Assembly (NCBI GenBank): GCA_028564675.1 | Contig: JAOVVO010000097.1 | Span: 106,027 to 170,026 of the forward strand | Direction of reading: 5' to 3' | DNA from: Onchocerca lupi | Lineage: Eukaryota > Nematoda > Chromadorea > Rhabditida > Onchocercidae | Length of the DNA: 64,000 nt | In this document: positions 38,888 through 52,700 of the stretch, in pieces | Layout: every line of letters starts with the position of its first letter | Numbering within the stretch: position 1 is the first letter of the stretch | The notes under the pieces: generated by a model | Seen by the model: the letters and a program-made list of their open reading frames with translations, nothing else | What the model was told of the DNA's origin: nothing | Databases searched by the model: none | Translations under genes and position numbers: made by a program

Positions 38888-41800
38888 CTACATATCTGAA
38901 TTCGCTTTTTCCTGAATATCTTGAGATCCACTACTATCAGTCTGTAAGGATGAAGGGATCATTGCCAGCATGATTTATCGCAGCATATAGTTTGCTTTAT
39001 TAATTATGAAATAAAACACAATTTTGAAATGGAAAATCCAATCTTTAAACAAACTCTCTCATGGAAACTAATTAATACAAAGATTATACCTGGGATAATT
39101 CTGCTTCGAAAACGCTGGGTACAACACACGAAGAAGCTGAGCATCGTGAAAGACCGCTAAAATTTTGATTAAAATAAATTATTTCAAGTCAGAAATTTAA
39201 ATTCATATTTTTGAATATTTCATAAACATTGCAAACTTCAGATACTTTAGTTCCTCTGACATAAATGAATAATTTCATTTCTAACTGACATGAAATAATA
39301 CTAGATCACAAACCTAGTTTTCGATCCTTTGTTCAAAAAATATTTGCTAAAAAATATGTTGTTCCTCGACGCTTTAGATGGGTTTTCCATTAATGATGTG
39401 ACGGGTATGATGTTTTCAACGGTATAGTTATCTTGGTTAATATAATCATCTTCAGCAGCCTTACGTGACTTTTTAACAGGTACTTCTACCGAAACTATAA
39501 TTAACCATTGTAAATTATGGTGGCTTTCACAAGCTCCTACAAAATATATGAAATTATATTTGAAATTTAAAGTAACATAGTATTATGAATAAAATCTAAT
39601 CTTTATGGCTTTATGAACTGGAAATAGATGTAAACCTTGCAAATAAAATAATAACCCTAATACTGTATAAATTTCATCAGCGAAAATAAATTTAAAATCA
39701 TACATTGATAAGACTTCGTAACATTTTTTTGTGACATGTCTGCTGTAGTAATAAATTCTTTTAACAGATGATCACAATTCCAATTTCGACGGGCGCCATT
39801 CCCAGTTCTTGTGACACCAATAGAACGGACAGATGCCCCTTCGCGGCCAATTTTTGTAAAAATTTGATTGATTTTTGAAGTTTTCGTTAATGGTTTCTAT
39901 AATAAAACGCATTTACATAACAGAAATCTCTTTGTATTAATCTTTTAAAAAAAAGCTAAAAAGTCTGTATAGATGAAGAATTCGAAATTCCATAAATTAC
40001 GCCGAACTTTATGCAAATCCTTTGTTTTTTCCAACGAAACAAAATCATCATCATCATTGGTTAAACTATTTGCCAATATTTTAGAATCCATTGTCGATGA
40101 GCAATTCGAAATACGTAAAAGTGGCGGTCGAGAAGATTCACTACTATGTCCAAACATTTTCTCCGTGGATTTCTCAGAAAGTGTCAGCTAAACGAAATAC
40201 TGCGAGCATGAAAATCATAATTCAAAATACTTACAATATTCTTTTAAAAGCTATCCACTTTTCTTCCTCTTTTGAATTCTTTCTTATGCATCACTTTTCT
40301 GTTTTTTTTACCACCATTAATTACCAGAAAAATTTTCAAACTTGACAATATGAAGCAACAGCTACCATGAATACACCATAAGATGATTTTTTTCTGATTT
40401 CTTCGTCACATTTTTCTTTCTGTCGCATTGCTGCACTTTTGTAGTTAGAGCTCCAAATTGACCAATTAGGCACATTTTCAGGTAAAGTAATTTGTTCAGT
40501 TTGAGAACTACCCGGAATATTTCCCAAAGCAAAACTGAAATTGCCACTTCTTAGAAAATAAACTGGAATAATATGATAAAATTAAGTTTTCAAGAAAGCA
40601 AACCTCATAGCAATCTCTGGTGGCTGAATATTTCCCGCATAAGAAAAATGATCATTGCTTCCTTGGTTACTCGAATGAAACTATAAATATCAAATTAGTT
40701 TAGTAATTTAAAATTAAATTTAATCAAAGAATTTATATTTTACTCACTTCATTTCCATTCTCACTGCTTTGCTGACTCAAAGGATATTCGTTTAATGGGC
40801 GCTGCCGTTTTTCAATCGGATCAAAAATAATTTGATAAAGAAATGTATTTTCGGCACGAATAAAATCTTCGATAAACTGTTTGGTCACTTTCAATGAATT
40901 TTTGTTGAGATATCGTGGAAGTCGAGGTAATACCTAAAAGAGATGTTATAAAAGAATAAAAACATTTCAAAATAAATATTTGTGGATATTTTCACTTACC
41001 TGATACAAATTCCTACCACTGGTTTTTGAAAAAAAAGTTGCCGCTTTGTTTAGACCAACTCCAGGAAGACCTGCCTAAAACTAAATATGTTTAATAGCTA
41101 CAATCGAAATTCCAGATCCTGTTTTCCTGAACTTCATTTTGCAAAAGATTTCGCCCCAATAGAAATTGGTTTTTTTCTTATTGTGCATGTTATGAAATAT
41201 GTGTTAAGTACAACTATATAGACATCTTTTTTTTTTTTTTTTTTTTGCTTAATATCGTAGTCGCAAAACTATTTTAAATTATTATCCTCTAAATTAATTG
41301 GCAAAAATTGACAAATCCTACCTGTAAATAGTCACATCCTGAAAGGATGCAAATTCTTCGAAATTTATTAAAATCAAAATTTTCTGCAAGAGCTCTACAT
41401 AGGCATTTTGGTAATAAATTTCGTTCAAAAATAACACAAGATCCAGCAGGGTCCATTTTGAAAATTATCTGTAAATTTAAATTTAGAATTTATTTTTATT
41501 CACGATATGACTGACTCAAATCAGTACCAAACTGCTATTTTTAGCAAATGATGGATGAAAAAGATAACAACTTTTTCGCAACCGAAAGCAATGAGATCAG
41601 AATCCTCAGTAACTACTGCTTGTGCCATTTTCGCTTTAGTTAGAAAAGTCAGCTGCGCATCCGATTCATAAGGAGCTACGATAACATCAACCATATTCAA
41701 ACGTCGAAATGCCTTTAATGAGTGAATACTAAATGATCATTGAACTTATATAGCAAAAAAACCGCATACTATCCCTAAAAACAATACAAGCAAGATTAAT

Positions 41801-43179
41801 GGACTTTGCTTATTGAGGTTAATTATTATGTTTTTCAGGAGAAAAAAGTCACTGAAAATTTTAGAACCTAACTCGATTTTGATCCAAAAGTGAAATTTAT
41901 AATTGATTTTAAAATCTTTTTGATATATTTATTGAATTTTCAACATTTATTAAGCTTCATTTGTTTATTTCACTCTTCTGTGATGAGCATAACATTTCTG
42001 AATTCAGAGAATCATTCTTACCTGAATAGCACTTTCAATTACTTTGGGCGTCAGTGAAGCACTGCGTTTGAAACAGTCGTAAGCTTCACTAGCTCTGCCT
42101 TCGCTCATTAATAAATGACCTCTTTGCTTATGAAAATCACGCTTTTCGCGTCGTGAACTATTAGTTTCCTGCAATTACCAATCTAGAAAAATAACAAACT
42201 TGTTTCAATAATTTAGCTATGCATTCATAATAAAATTAAGACAAACTTTTTTAGCAGGTAGCATCTGTCCATCGAAAACAAGGATAACATGACAATCAAT
42301 TGCGAGTAAAGCTCTTACGTATTTCAGTACGTAACGTATATAACTAAAAAAAACCATGACATTTGAATTTGAAAGAAAGAAGAAAAACATCCTAATCAAA
42401 TAATGTAGTAGTAAACAAATGGGAAACATCAGCCATCTTTCTCTCTCCACTGGCATCTTTCTCACAACAATCTTTCTCGGCAGTGAAACAGAGGTTATCT
42501 AAACGAAAATAATGAAAGTGTTCAATATACAACTAAATTAATATATTTCCAGAGCAGAAAATTGAAAGAATCAGAAATGATATGATTTCTGTAAAAGGCC
42601 TGATATAGATTTCGCAAATTCTAGTGACCAAAAAAATCACTTATTTAGCACATAAAAAGATATGCAAACCCAACATTTAAATTTTTGGATGGTTAGCTAA
42701 AAAACTAAGTGACACAAGAGTTCCGGATAAAAGAAACTAACAAATCAGTTTCACATCCTTGAGCAACCTTGTCAGCGCAGCCTATTAATCCTCGATGTAA
42801 CAGACAACTAACATCTACAGCAATTGACTGGTGTGCAAATTCACTGATATTCCCCTAAAAAAGAGCAATTCTAAATTTTTTTCATATTTGTTTACTATAG
42901 ATAATAGGCATGGAAGATTGTACTGCACGCAAAAAATGAAAGCATTGGGGCTCTAACTGAAATGAAATATAAATAAAACAAAAACGATCCATGATCATTG
43001 ACAATATATTATAATTTTACCTTCGTCTGATTTTGAAGAAGAAGCAAATGAAGAGACAAAAAAAATGTTGACGTTATTATATTGATCTTGAGTGAATAAA
43101 AAATAATATGAAATTCTACTGAAAAATCTACCTGACGACATGCATTCTTCACGAAGGGCAACAGATTGTGTATACCCAT
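38888..43179 (-). CDS. exo-1: Exonuclease 1 (5'-3' exonuclease / flap endonuclease)
   Basis: EXO1 is a nuclear enzyme of the XPG/FEN1 family. It degrades DNA 5' to 3' in mismatch repair, resects double-strand breaks and cuts 5' flaps. Exons (minus): 43179-43132, 42854-42742, 42343-42247, 42168-42022, 41712-41572, 41468-41322, 41074-41000, 40933-40748, 40680-40604, 40549-40366, 40187-40008, 39896-39704, 39494-39314, 39156-39090, 38941-38888 (TAG). They join in frame to 629 residues, near the length expected for a nematode enzyme and shorter than the vertebrate one. The N domain starts MGIHNLLPFVK. The acidic metal ligands are all present: D30, D78 (LVFDG), E151/D153 (APYESDAQL), D172/D174 (TEDSDL) and D228 (LSGCDYL). 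AGLPGVGLNKA then fits the H2TH motif, and FLYQIIFDP ends the conserved core. The tail is Ser/Lys-rich and unconserved. The 39704/39494 junction is the weakest. Confidence 0.93.
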
Positions 43180-44163
43180 CACTGCAATAGCCAATCCTGA
43201 AATTTCATATTTCAACTGCGTGAAATGAGCGTGAAATGTGTAAATAACTTCAAAAGAATGCACTCCTTAATCTTTAACGATTATAACTTGCCCGTATGAT
43301 AAGCAAGGACTTCAATAAATTTCAAATATTGAAAAACCGCGCCACAGGAATAAAGTTGTAACAGATTGTTTGTGACTCAAAAAGACATCGTGTAAGCAGT
43401 ATAAAAACTTCGTTGGTTTGGATATGATTCGCTAAAATTTTTTGATGGTGCCCGAAAGTAAGTTCTTATACAATTAGCCATTCCTCTTATCTATGCTATT
43501 TTCAAATTATTTCGTTTATGGCAACATTGCCGCTAACTGGCATTCTTTATGATATTTTGTTATTGTTGCAATATCCTTTTGCACATCTGACACTCTCATC
43601 AACACACCAACCGAGTACTTTGTTGACTTTTGATATCAATGATTAAGAAATAGATTGATTAGCAGGCAGCATGGGCAAATAACAAAAGAATGCCTTATAA
43701 TCACATAAATTTTCGTCTAATCGGACTAGCAATATGAAGCATACACAAAGTTCCATATATTTGGGCAGATTACGGTATAAATATTTTATCTGTATCATCT
43801 CGTGGTGATGAACTTTTCTGCATATGACCTATTATCTGTATATCGAGTGATGAGCATTTTGAACCATTCACTAAGATCGGTCTTACTTTAAACTGCAGTC
43901 TTTCATGAAAGTACTTAATTGCTACTAATTTCATCCAGGAATTTAATATAATTTGATCATTTTTTCGAATAAAAGAGGATGACAATGTTGTGAATGGATT
44001 TGCGCTATGTAATTGAGGAAAGAAAATTTCAAATTTCTTAATTTAGTTCTTTCAAGAATTCGTTTTCAGAATCATTATTTGGCTCTTATTGGACTTTAGG
44101 ATAAAGCTCTTTCAAGCACTTGTTGTTATTCGCTAATTTCAGTACTTGCTGCAGTTCCTAATC
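43180..44163. promoter_or_regulatory. Shared intergenic region between divergent EXO1 and ZNF622 genes
   Basis: About 980 bases separate the start codons of two genes read in opposite directions, so any promoters of both must lie here unless trans-splicing separates them from their true transcription starts. No TATA box or named factor site could be assigned. T-rich AG sites just upstream of 44164 (for example TAATTTCAG near 44133-44141) could accept a spliced leader. Confidence 0.4.
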
Positions 44164-44425
44164 ATGGATGCATGCAATGGTCTTACTTGCTTATGTTGTC
44201 AAGCTGTGTTCGTAAATAGTAATCAACAACGAGAACACTATAAAACAGATTGGCATCGATACAATCTCAAACGAAAAGTTAATTTAAGCTTCTTTTTCTT
44301 CAATTCCTTACAAAGCTCCTTCAGCAATGATATAAAGTTATTTAGATTGTGTAGCTCTAAATTGCTGCATTCTGAAGTTTTTAATTCTTACTTGTGTCAA
44401 TTACATATAAATTGCTTGCAATATC

Positions 44426-44462
<37 letters not shown>

Positions 44463-46731
44463 GGTTGCAGATTACTGGTTTTCCTACTGTAACCGAAGAA
44501 CAATTTAGGCAAAAAGTTATTGCTTACAAGAAAGAGGTCAGTTGTTTTATCTAGTAGTAAATTTATTTAAATTAAGCGTTTATATTTATTGATACCGTTA
44601 ACATTCAGTAATAGTTCATATTAATACATGTTCTACACTCTTCATATTTCAAATTGAAATTGAATAACTTAAAATTGTGCTGACGTGAGGCATTGATGTT
44701 TTTCGACTAGTTAAAAATTAGTAACTTAGAATGAGCAAAATTCTGCAAGTAAAATAAATTTGAGCGATTTTGATTATTTTCTGAAACTGATTACGTAAGA
44801 TTTTATTATATTGAAACCAATGAGAATTATCCATTAAAAGAAAAAGATTTGGCAGTTAGTTCGAGTGTTCTTTGTTGGGTAGTTACTTAGTAATTAAAAT
44901 TCATTCATTAGTTTTAATTTCTACAGTTTTTTACGAATAATATTAAGAATAATAATTTTTCTAACTTTTCAGATTCTTTGTTTTTTGTCTTGTATAAGAA
45001 GTGTACTTTTGTACCATAGTCATTTGTGTTTACCATTATTTCTGAATTAAGATCTTAATTCAGTTTAATGATAATTTTCTACATCTATTCCGCTCGTTTA
45101 TTACATTAATTTTCAGACAACTGTCGAAAAAAATGCAGAAACGAAAATGATTATTTGTAAATGTTGTAACAAACAGTTTCAATCAACAAACGCATATGAT
45201 AATCACTTGAGTTCTAGAAAACACAAAGAAAGTGAAACACGTTCGTTGAAAGGAAACGCCAAGGTATATACATTGATTCTGGATAAATCTTAAGAGATAT
45301 GTTTAAAAAGCATTTCTTTTTTTAGGTGATTGTTTTTCATAAAAGCATTCATAAATTCAAACCTAAGAAATTGAAATTGATTGTGATTTTTAGATGAAAA
45401 CAAGTAAAGCACCAGTCACAGAAAAACAGATAAATGACTTCCATTATAATCATTTCGATAAGGAAGACATACAAGAGGTTGATTATGATGATGATAGTGA
45501 TGGTTGGATTACTGATCATGGTAGTGATGAAGAAGATTTCGATGAATCTAAGGTGATTTATCTCATTTTGCATTACATGCAGTTATCGATCACGTAGATT
45601 TGTAATGAGGAAAATGAAGTAATTGTTTCAGGTTATTCCGGAAACAATTTGTTTATTTTGTAATTTTGGTTCGAACAATGTAGAAACAAATTTGATGCAT
45701 ATGAGCAAATTGCATGGATTTTTCCTCCCAGATGCAGAGTTCTGCACAGATGTTAGCGGTATGCTATATTATTTAGGTAATCATATTTAATATCATTCTA
45801 ATTAGAACATGATAAATATGATAAGACTTGTATATAAAGACTATGATAGATACTCGCACACATTTCTGTGTTGTACAACATTACATTTGTTTATATTTCT
45901 CCGAATTTCTCTTTTATGCTTTCCACTTTCTGCAAGGAAATGTTTGAGGTTTGAAAATTGGTAGTGGTAATATGTGTTTGGTATGTAATGAACGGAAAAG
46001 ATTCTGTTCATTAGATGCATGCCAGAAACATATGCGTGATAAAGGACATTGCCGTGTTGCCAGCAGTATGAATGAAATGATCGAATTTGAAGACTTTTAT
46101 GATTATAGGTAACTTTTTTAAATTTGATGTTAATATAATGATTGTTTTGATTATCTTTCTTTGCAAAACATATGACAATTTGTTAATTGTTCCAGTTCCA
46201 TGTATCCAGAAGGAGAAGACATTGATAATTCGTGTCCTATTGTTTTAACGGATAGTGGGTATACACTTACTTTGCCATCAGGTTGGTAAAAATTTTTTTT
46301 TAATTTAAAATAGTTTTTGGGAAATTATGAAGTTATCGTTTGTTATTTTCTTTATTCCAAACTTTTTAGGCGCGAAAATTGGGCATCGTTCGTTGCTACG
46401 TTATTATAGACAACATTTAAAGCCGGTGGGATATGGAATTAGAGGTGATCGTCAAAGAAAAGAGATTCTTAAGAGAGCAGTGATTGGGCAGTACAAAGAG
46501 TTGGGTTGGAAAGGAACATCTGGTTTGTTTCTGAAATGAATTCTAAAGCGTAGTTTTTCGGGAAAACATTGAGAAATCTTTTTAACCGGAAGTGTTGAAT
46601 TTTCAGGAACGGTGGCAGTGCAGCGGGCGAAGGATGTGCGATATATGAAGAAAATAAGTTCTAAAAATTGGATTAAATTAGGTCTCAACAATAACCGCTT
46701 ATTTAAGTCGCGTGGTAGAAGTGATCAGTGA
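44164..46731 (+). CDS. ZNF622: ZNF622/Rei1-like C2H2 zinc finger protein (60S maturation factor)
   Basis: This is the orthologue of human ZNF622 and yeast Rei1/Reh1, cytoplasmic factors that act late in 60S ribosomal subunit maturation. Exons: 44164-44277, 44471-44536, 45117-45263, 45394-45552, 45632-45776, 45949-46108, 46196-46281, 46370-46522, 46607-46731 (TGA). They join in frame to 384 residues. There are four C2H2-type fingers: CLCC...HYKTDWHRYNLKRK at the N-terminus, ICKCCNKQF...HLSSRKHKE, ICLFCNF...HMSKLHGFFLPD and MCLVCNERKRF...HMRDKGHCRV. They are followed by FEDFYDY, a region around SGYTLTLPSG, and the C-terminal RSLLRYYRQHLKP and basic stretch. An acidic segment (VDYDDDSDGW, GSDEEDFDES) precedes the third finger. 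The ATG at 44164 is preferred over an upstream in-frame ATG at 44146, because homologues start immediately before the first finger. Confidence 0.93.
44428..44459. repeat. (TA)n microsatellite in intron 1 of the ZNF622 gene
   Basis: About sixteen AT units lie just 11 bases upstream of the second exon's acceptor (44469-44470). Length changes here would move the branch region and could affect splicing. Confidence 0.9.
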
Positions 46732-46732
46732 T

Positions 46733-46738
46733 AATAAA
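46733..46738 (+). terminator. Possible polyadenylation signal after the ZNF622 gene
   Basis: AATAAA lies two bases after the TGA stop. Another AATAAA is at about 47157-47162. The near one would give an extremely short 3' UTR, which nematode genes can have. Which site is used cannot be told from sequence. Confidence 0.35.
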
Positions 46739-49700
46739 TATATTTCTTTTTTAATATTTTTGGGATAGATATTAAATAATTTAGTTTTCCAATTTTTTGT
46801 ACGTTATTTATAGCCGGCTGTGTTTTTATTGTCTGAATCCATTGAATATGAATTCTTTTTTTGTTTAGTTTAAACTGAATCTGTTCGACAACTTTTTGGA
46901 ATTATAATTAATCTCACCCGGAAATATTAATTAGTCTTCATAAGTTGTTTCTTGTTCGGTGATCGTAATTTTTTTGTATTCAGCCAATGATTTATGTAAG
47001 TGAAATTACGGTTTCTTGTTTCCCATTCGCTGAAATTATTTTGAAAGGAAGTTGAAATGTATTAATGAAAATGTATCTTAGATGATTAAATGAAGTGACT
47101 ATTTTTCGTTGGTAAATTTGGAGCGATAGTCATGGAAAGATTCAGTGAAGCGTTAAAATAAAATTTTACGGGAGAGATAGCTTTATCTGCGCCTTAGGAC
47201 CTGGTCCATTCATTGGAAGAGAACTGGGCTCTTAGGCTAATATTGCTATTTTTCTGTACGTTATCTTGATTAATTGCATATGGGTAATAAGTTTATTTTG
47301 AAGTTTAAACAGTTTGTTAGTTCTTTCAAGATTTTATATAATATACTGCATCAAGCTTAGATTTTTGAAAGTTTGGATCGTAAGAAATTTCCGAAATTGA
47401 TTTATTTTTTTAAATTAGAGAATTTGGTCATTGTTTTAGATTTAAGGTTTTATTTTTGCCATGAATTTCATTTCTCGAATACTGTTTTCAAAATTTTGAG
47501 CACTTTATATTCTGTTCTGCTCTGTAATGTTAACATGAAATAGATTTTTTATCTTTTTTTTTTTCGCTAGTCTGTGTTTTAACATTCATTATTTTTTAAC
47601 TTTTACTGGTTAAATATTAAAATTTCAAAGTTGATTCAAGTTTTATGGGAAATTCGAAGTGATATGATATATCTGGCTGGTATTTAAGTGAAATATTTTA
47701 TAATATATCTGGCTGGTATTTAAGTGAAATATTTTATTTAAAGTCTAACGTAAGAATGATAGTACTAACAGGAATTATTTCTAAAGTGCTAGTGTCTGTT
47801 GCCACGTTTCTTGGCATCCCAAATTTCAATGAAAATAGAATCTGAGGAATTATTTATTTGTATGGACGATTTTCTGGATTTCAGTGCAGTCCAAAAAAGT
47901 ATTTTATCAACAAAGAACTTTAGCTTCACAAAGTAGCTAAATTTTATCATTGTAGAGATTGTTCTTTTTCATTCTTGTAAGAGATAATGAGAGAAGGTAT
48001 TCTGAGCAGTGAAAAATTTAGTGCTTTGACTATTAATATTAATAAACAGTTGAGGAGTTATACAGAATAAATAAGACTGATGTTCATGCATGTATTAGTA
48101 GTTGATATCAAAGATTTGTTGAAGTTTAATATAGTTTCAAGTGTTATCCTTATTACAAGTTTCTTTATGCTGTGTTGCGAATCGCATCTGATTCAACGAT
48201 GGAAGTAGAAACGATATTGAGAGGAATTTTCAAATGCCAATTGCTTGTTTTATATTCTGTAGACTTTTTTTTTTCCTTTTTTTCTTGAAACATTACGAAT
48301 GGATGCAAGAGTATTTATTGTCATATAGTTATGTTTTGAACGAACTTGGTCGCTGAATATCTCTTTTCATATTTCTTTGTAGCGTTTGCGTAGAATAATT
48401 TTTTGACTTACTGAATGTTCATTCCAATTTTCCTACGGCGGTTGCCATAATTTTTGTTCTAAAAAACACAATACAATACACTAAAAGTGAATCGATATGA
48501 TAAATCTTGATACCATTCTCATCAAACCGTAGTAACATGCAAGCGAATAGAAAATATAAATTGCTTCTTTCTAAAGCAATCGATTCTAATTAAAATTCCA
48601 AATCTGGAAAATACGACACATTCTCTTATTTAAGAATACATACTTTAAGAGCTATTATTTATTACAACTGCAGCGGAATATTAGGTTATATAGAATCAAT
48701 ATACTACAGAGCTCCTAAGTTATTCCTTATCTTAACTTGAGTATAAATTGTGATTTTCTGTTATATGTATATTTCATTAGAAGTATTTCATTTTTTTCTG
48801 AAAGTAAATAAGATCAAGAATTTTCTTCAAATCATTGCTCTTATTTACATCAATACATCTATTTGATATACTTATTGATTTATTAAGTCATTCTTGCATT
48901 AATAATTGGATTATTTATTCTGTGAGCTCTTTTATTCTATTCGAAGAAATTTAAAGTTCTGATATTTCTTAAGTTACTATACCTTTGCCATTATGTTCTG
49001 TAATATTTTCTTTTGCTGATGAATATGTGATAAGAATTTTACACATCGATTTAAAACTTCTTGAGAAAGAAGTTGAAGATTTTTTTGTGATAAAAAAATA
49101 AAGATAGTTATCATTATCATGCTGCTTTTTATCAGTGCACTAAATTTCTCAGGTCTTCTGAATTTCATTTATTTCTTTTTTAATGGCATTAGCTAAAGTG
49201 ACATTTTGTTTAATGTATGCAACTTTTTTTACAGAATTTGGTTCTTTTCAGATTTATTTATTATGCATTTCAAGTAATTTGTGAACTTTATGTATTTGTT
49301 TGTTGCTTCTGTAAGCAAGATGTTTTAATATGATAGTATTTGATTTCTGTTAGGACTATTTTGGAAGATTTATAATTATTTTCCTACTTTCTTATTTCTA
49401 TTTTTTCTTTCATCATTTTTTTTTTATTTTTGACTGCGTCAAATCATTTTCTAAATTATAAATAGATAAGAATGAAACACTGTATGCTAAGTTAGAATGA
49501 CTGGGTGATATTGCGAAAATCCTACCTTATTAATTTATTAGAATTAAAGAAGTTTTGGAGTTATCTCAAATAAGTATGGGAAAAAATCAGAAGCAGTCTA
49601 CTTCAAAGCATGCAGATTTGGGTTAAGTGATGTATTATTGTATAGTTTTGCATTTGCTCTATTTATTTGTAAAAAGCTGTTCTTATTGTCTGATCTTATT

Positions 49701-49745
49701 TTTATGATTTTTAGGTTTCTCATTTGTCGTTTGCTACCAAAAGCA
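46739..49745. other. Spacer between ZNF622 and UGP genes
   Basis: T-rich plus-strand sequence without a recognised gene. It contains the 36-base tandem duplication listed separately. A splice acceptor (TTTTTAG at 49708-49714) lies about 30 bases before the proposed UGP start codon, so a 5' UTR intron or a spliced-leader site is likely there. Confidence 0.45.
47667..47738. repeat. 36-base tandem duplication
   Basis: Two adjacent near-identical copies of a unit starting ATATATCTGGCTGGTATT and ending in GAAATATTTTAT (47667-47702 and 47703-47738). The copies look almost perfect, so the duplication is recent. Confidence 0.85.
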
Positions 49746-52700
49746 ATGGTTGAGAAAGGCGATCGTTACCGATTTAATTCTGAATTGTTCGGCCATCTTC
49801 AAGAGCGCGCGCTGAAGGTTGATTATCTTTCCCATTCTAAAATTTTATCTCTGTTTAAAAATTGAGAGAACTACGTAAATACTGAATTTAATTATTATGG
49901 TTTTATTTCGAATTCGAAAAGTTTTAATGAAAAATAGTAATCAATTACCTGTTAGGACTTTAGATATTTCAGAAAAAAAAACAATTATTCGACTGTTCAT
50001 TCTAATCTGCTTGGAACTCTACTAATAGATGTCAAGTACTAACAAATGTTAAATTCCACTGTCTTGATTGATAAATAATACAGCTTTTTAATAGCTAAAA
50101 TTTCTCTTTGTCAAAAGTCTGATCTGTTTTACGCTATAGCAACTTTTACCATCTGAACTTATTTGAAGAAAACCATTCAAGAAATATTCAGCTTAATAGG
50201 TTCCTTGAGCATAAACTAACACTTCAGAAATAGAAACAAGTTTCCTAACCTCTACCATACTACAACTTACACCCCTTTAGGCCTGTCATATCTATTTTGC
50301 TATTTGATATAAAGTATCGTTGAAGTGATATATGAGTCAGTGTATTTGTTTTTTTTTTTCCTATTCCAAATAACAACAACCAATATATTGTAATAAAAAA
50401 TCAAGTTCTTTGGTAATTTATCATCATTTGCGTCTTAATGATTGCAAACATGCACCAGTAACCAGTCATTCATCAACAATCAAAATAGTTTTTAACGCAG
50501 TGAAAAACTTCCTAGAGGTTGAGGAACTCTTCGAGCTTATGTTACCGTTCCAATTTCTGAGAAAGATTTATTTAATTCAGTATGCGAAGTTTGATAGTTT
50601 CATTGGTTACAATGTTCTAAGAACATCTTGCATAGAATCACTGCGATGTGATCCAGTCTATGGAAAATGTTGATTCTGAGATGAATTGAATCGCTGAGGA
50701 AACTTATATTTTCCAGTGAGCCGATCTTATCAAACAGCTAGTCTGACCGGCTGACTAGAAAATATAAATAAGCGAGATATTTTTTATTAGCTAACATCAT
50801 TGCAAAGTAAAATATGATCCAGCCTCCACCTTCTTATTCCTCTTCTGCTGCTCTCTGTTGATTAATTTTTTTTCCTAGTTTTTTTCATTGATGAGCAATA
50901 TTTTTTTCCGAAATTTTCACAATTTTTAGAAAGAAAAATACTTCTTCTCTTATAATTTCTAAGAGTTTTGTTTCCTAACCCGTATTGTATTTATCAACTT
51001 TTGTGAAATTCTTGGGATGGATATCGTTAGATTTTTCTATCTTCCTGAAATGAATGTTAGTTTTTTAGATTTTGTAGTCAACCTTACTACTTTTTTGCTG
51101 TATTCTAGAAAATTCATGCGAGGTATAACTGAATGCAATCTTTTGGTGTTTATACAGCTGCAGATTTCTGCATTTCTTACTGAATGCATCGTTGATCTCT
51201 GAGTGCTAGATATGCTGTTTTCTCTTATCAAATGTTTAGAACCCACCAAGATAAGGCAGGTAATAGTGATAGAAGACTTTGCTTTCAACACATGTTTATA
51301 ACATCAGATCTTTCATTTCATTTTATTTCGTAGTTGCTAGTAGTTGACTTTCACATGTAAAGTTGGTATTGATCATTAACTGTTCAAAGCGTCCTGCAAG
51401 TTTAGGACCACATGATAAAAAGTTGGTCATCATTAGTGAGAAGCAAAGATTAGAAATATTGTTAGAAGTTCTTTATGAAGAAGCTCCCATCATTGATAAA
51501 AATTTTCGTTGACTAAATTTTTCTGCTAAATTTGAGCTACTAAGTTTACATTATAATTCTTAATCTAATCTTTCCGTTCCCGTTTTCTTGATCATACTTT
51601 CTTCTATGTTTCACGTGTATAGTATGTCCTTATCAGCATTATCCACCGTTATCATATGGTCAATTCACTTATTTTGAGACAAAGAAATTGATAAGCATAT
51701 TATTAATTGAGATATTAAATAAAGTTCACTATATTCTGATATGGCAAATTTAAATAAGAAACAACCTCTTCATGAATACGGTATATTTATCATCTACTCA
51801 AAGATGCTTTCGATGTTTTGTCATCGAAGAGTAAGAAGTTTCTATTAATCGTATTTCATTTTTATATAATTTTAAAAAATAAAATTCGTAGATCATACTG
51901 ACTGTCATGAAAATTTCTCGATGATGTTTGGCACGACGAATAGTAAAGCTTTATTTATTAATGATGGATTTTTTCTTTTTTTACGATATAAAATAGAGAT
52001 TTATCGAAAATATTTAAGTAAGGTTGATGATTAAGCTTCTAAACCGAAGGATTATTCTGGAATCTTCTTTGAGAGTTTCTTTGAGCTTCTTTGGAAGTTT
52101 CTGTTAGATCTGATTGAGGTTTGTTCTTTGTTCTGATCGTACTACTTGTTGACAAGTTCTTTTTTTTATATTGTTATGACAGAGATGAAACCTGTTAACA
52201 AAAGTTTTATTAATTGACGGAGAAGTGATTCTTCATTTATGTTGCAAGTAATAGAGAATATCCAAGAAATTGATCTCTGGATTATTCTTTCCTTTGTTGC
52301 TCGTACAGATCGGATAAAAGAACAAAGAAACTGTCGAATTGTTACTGCTACTGTGTTGCTTTGAATTCCAATTTATTGCTATTGCTGCGTCGATCTGTAT
52401 CGTTTAAGAACTGACTACAGCTCCAAAATCTTGATCTCTGAAATCCTTCGGGACTTTTTCCTCGTATCTAAATCTAACGTGTCGTCTCAAGATTGATTGA
52501 CCTCACTTTGTTTATTTGTGAATCGAAGCGTTTTGGCAGTAAATATGTTTTTTCTTACGGTTTATTGGTTCTTTTGAAATCTTGTCGCGCTACTTAATTT
52601 TTAATACTCCTCGTTTAAATTAATTGTCATGGCACTATTTGATCTTTAAAATCTCCTCTTTATTATGATTGCATCCGTTGATTTCATCAACATCTTTCCG

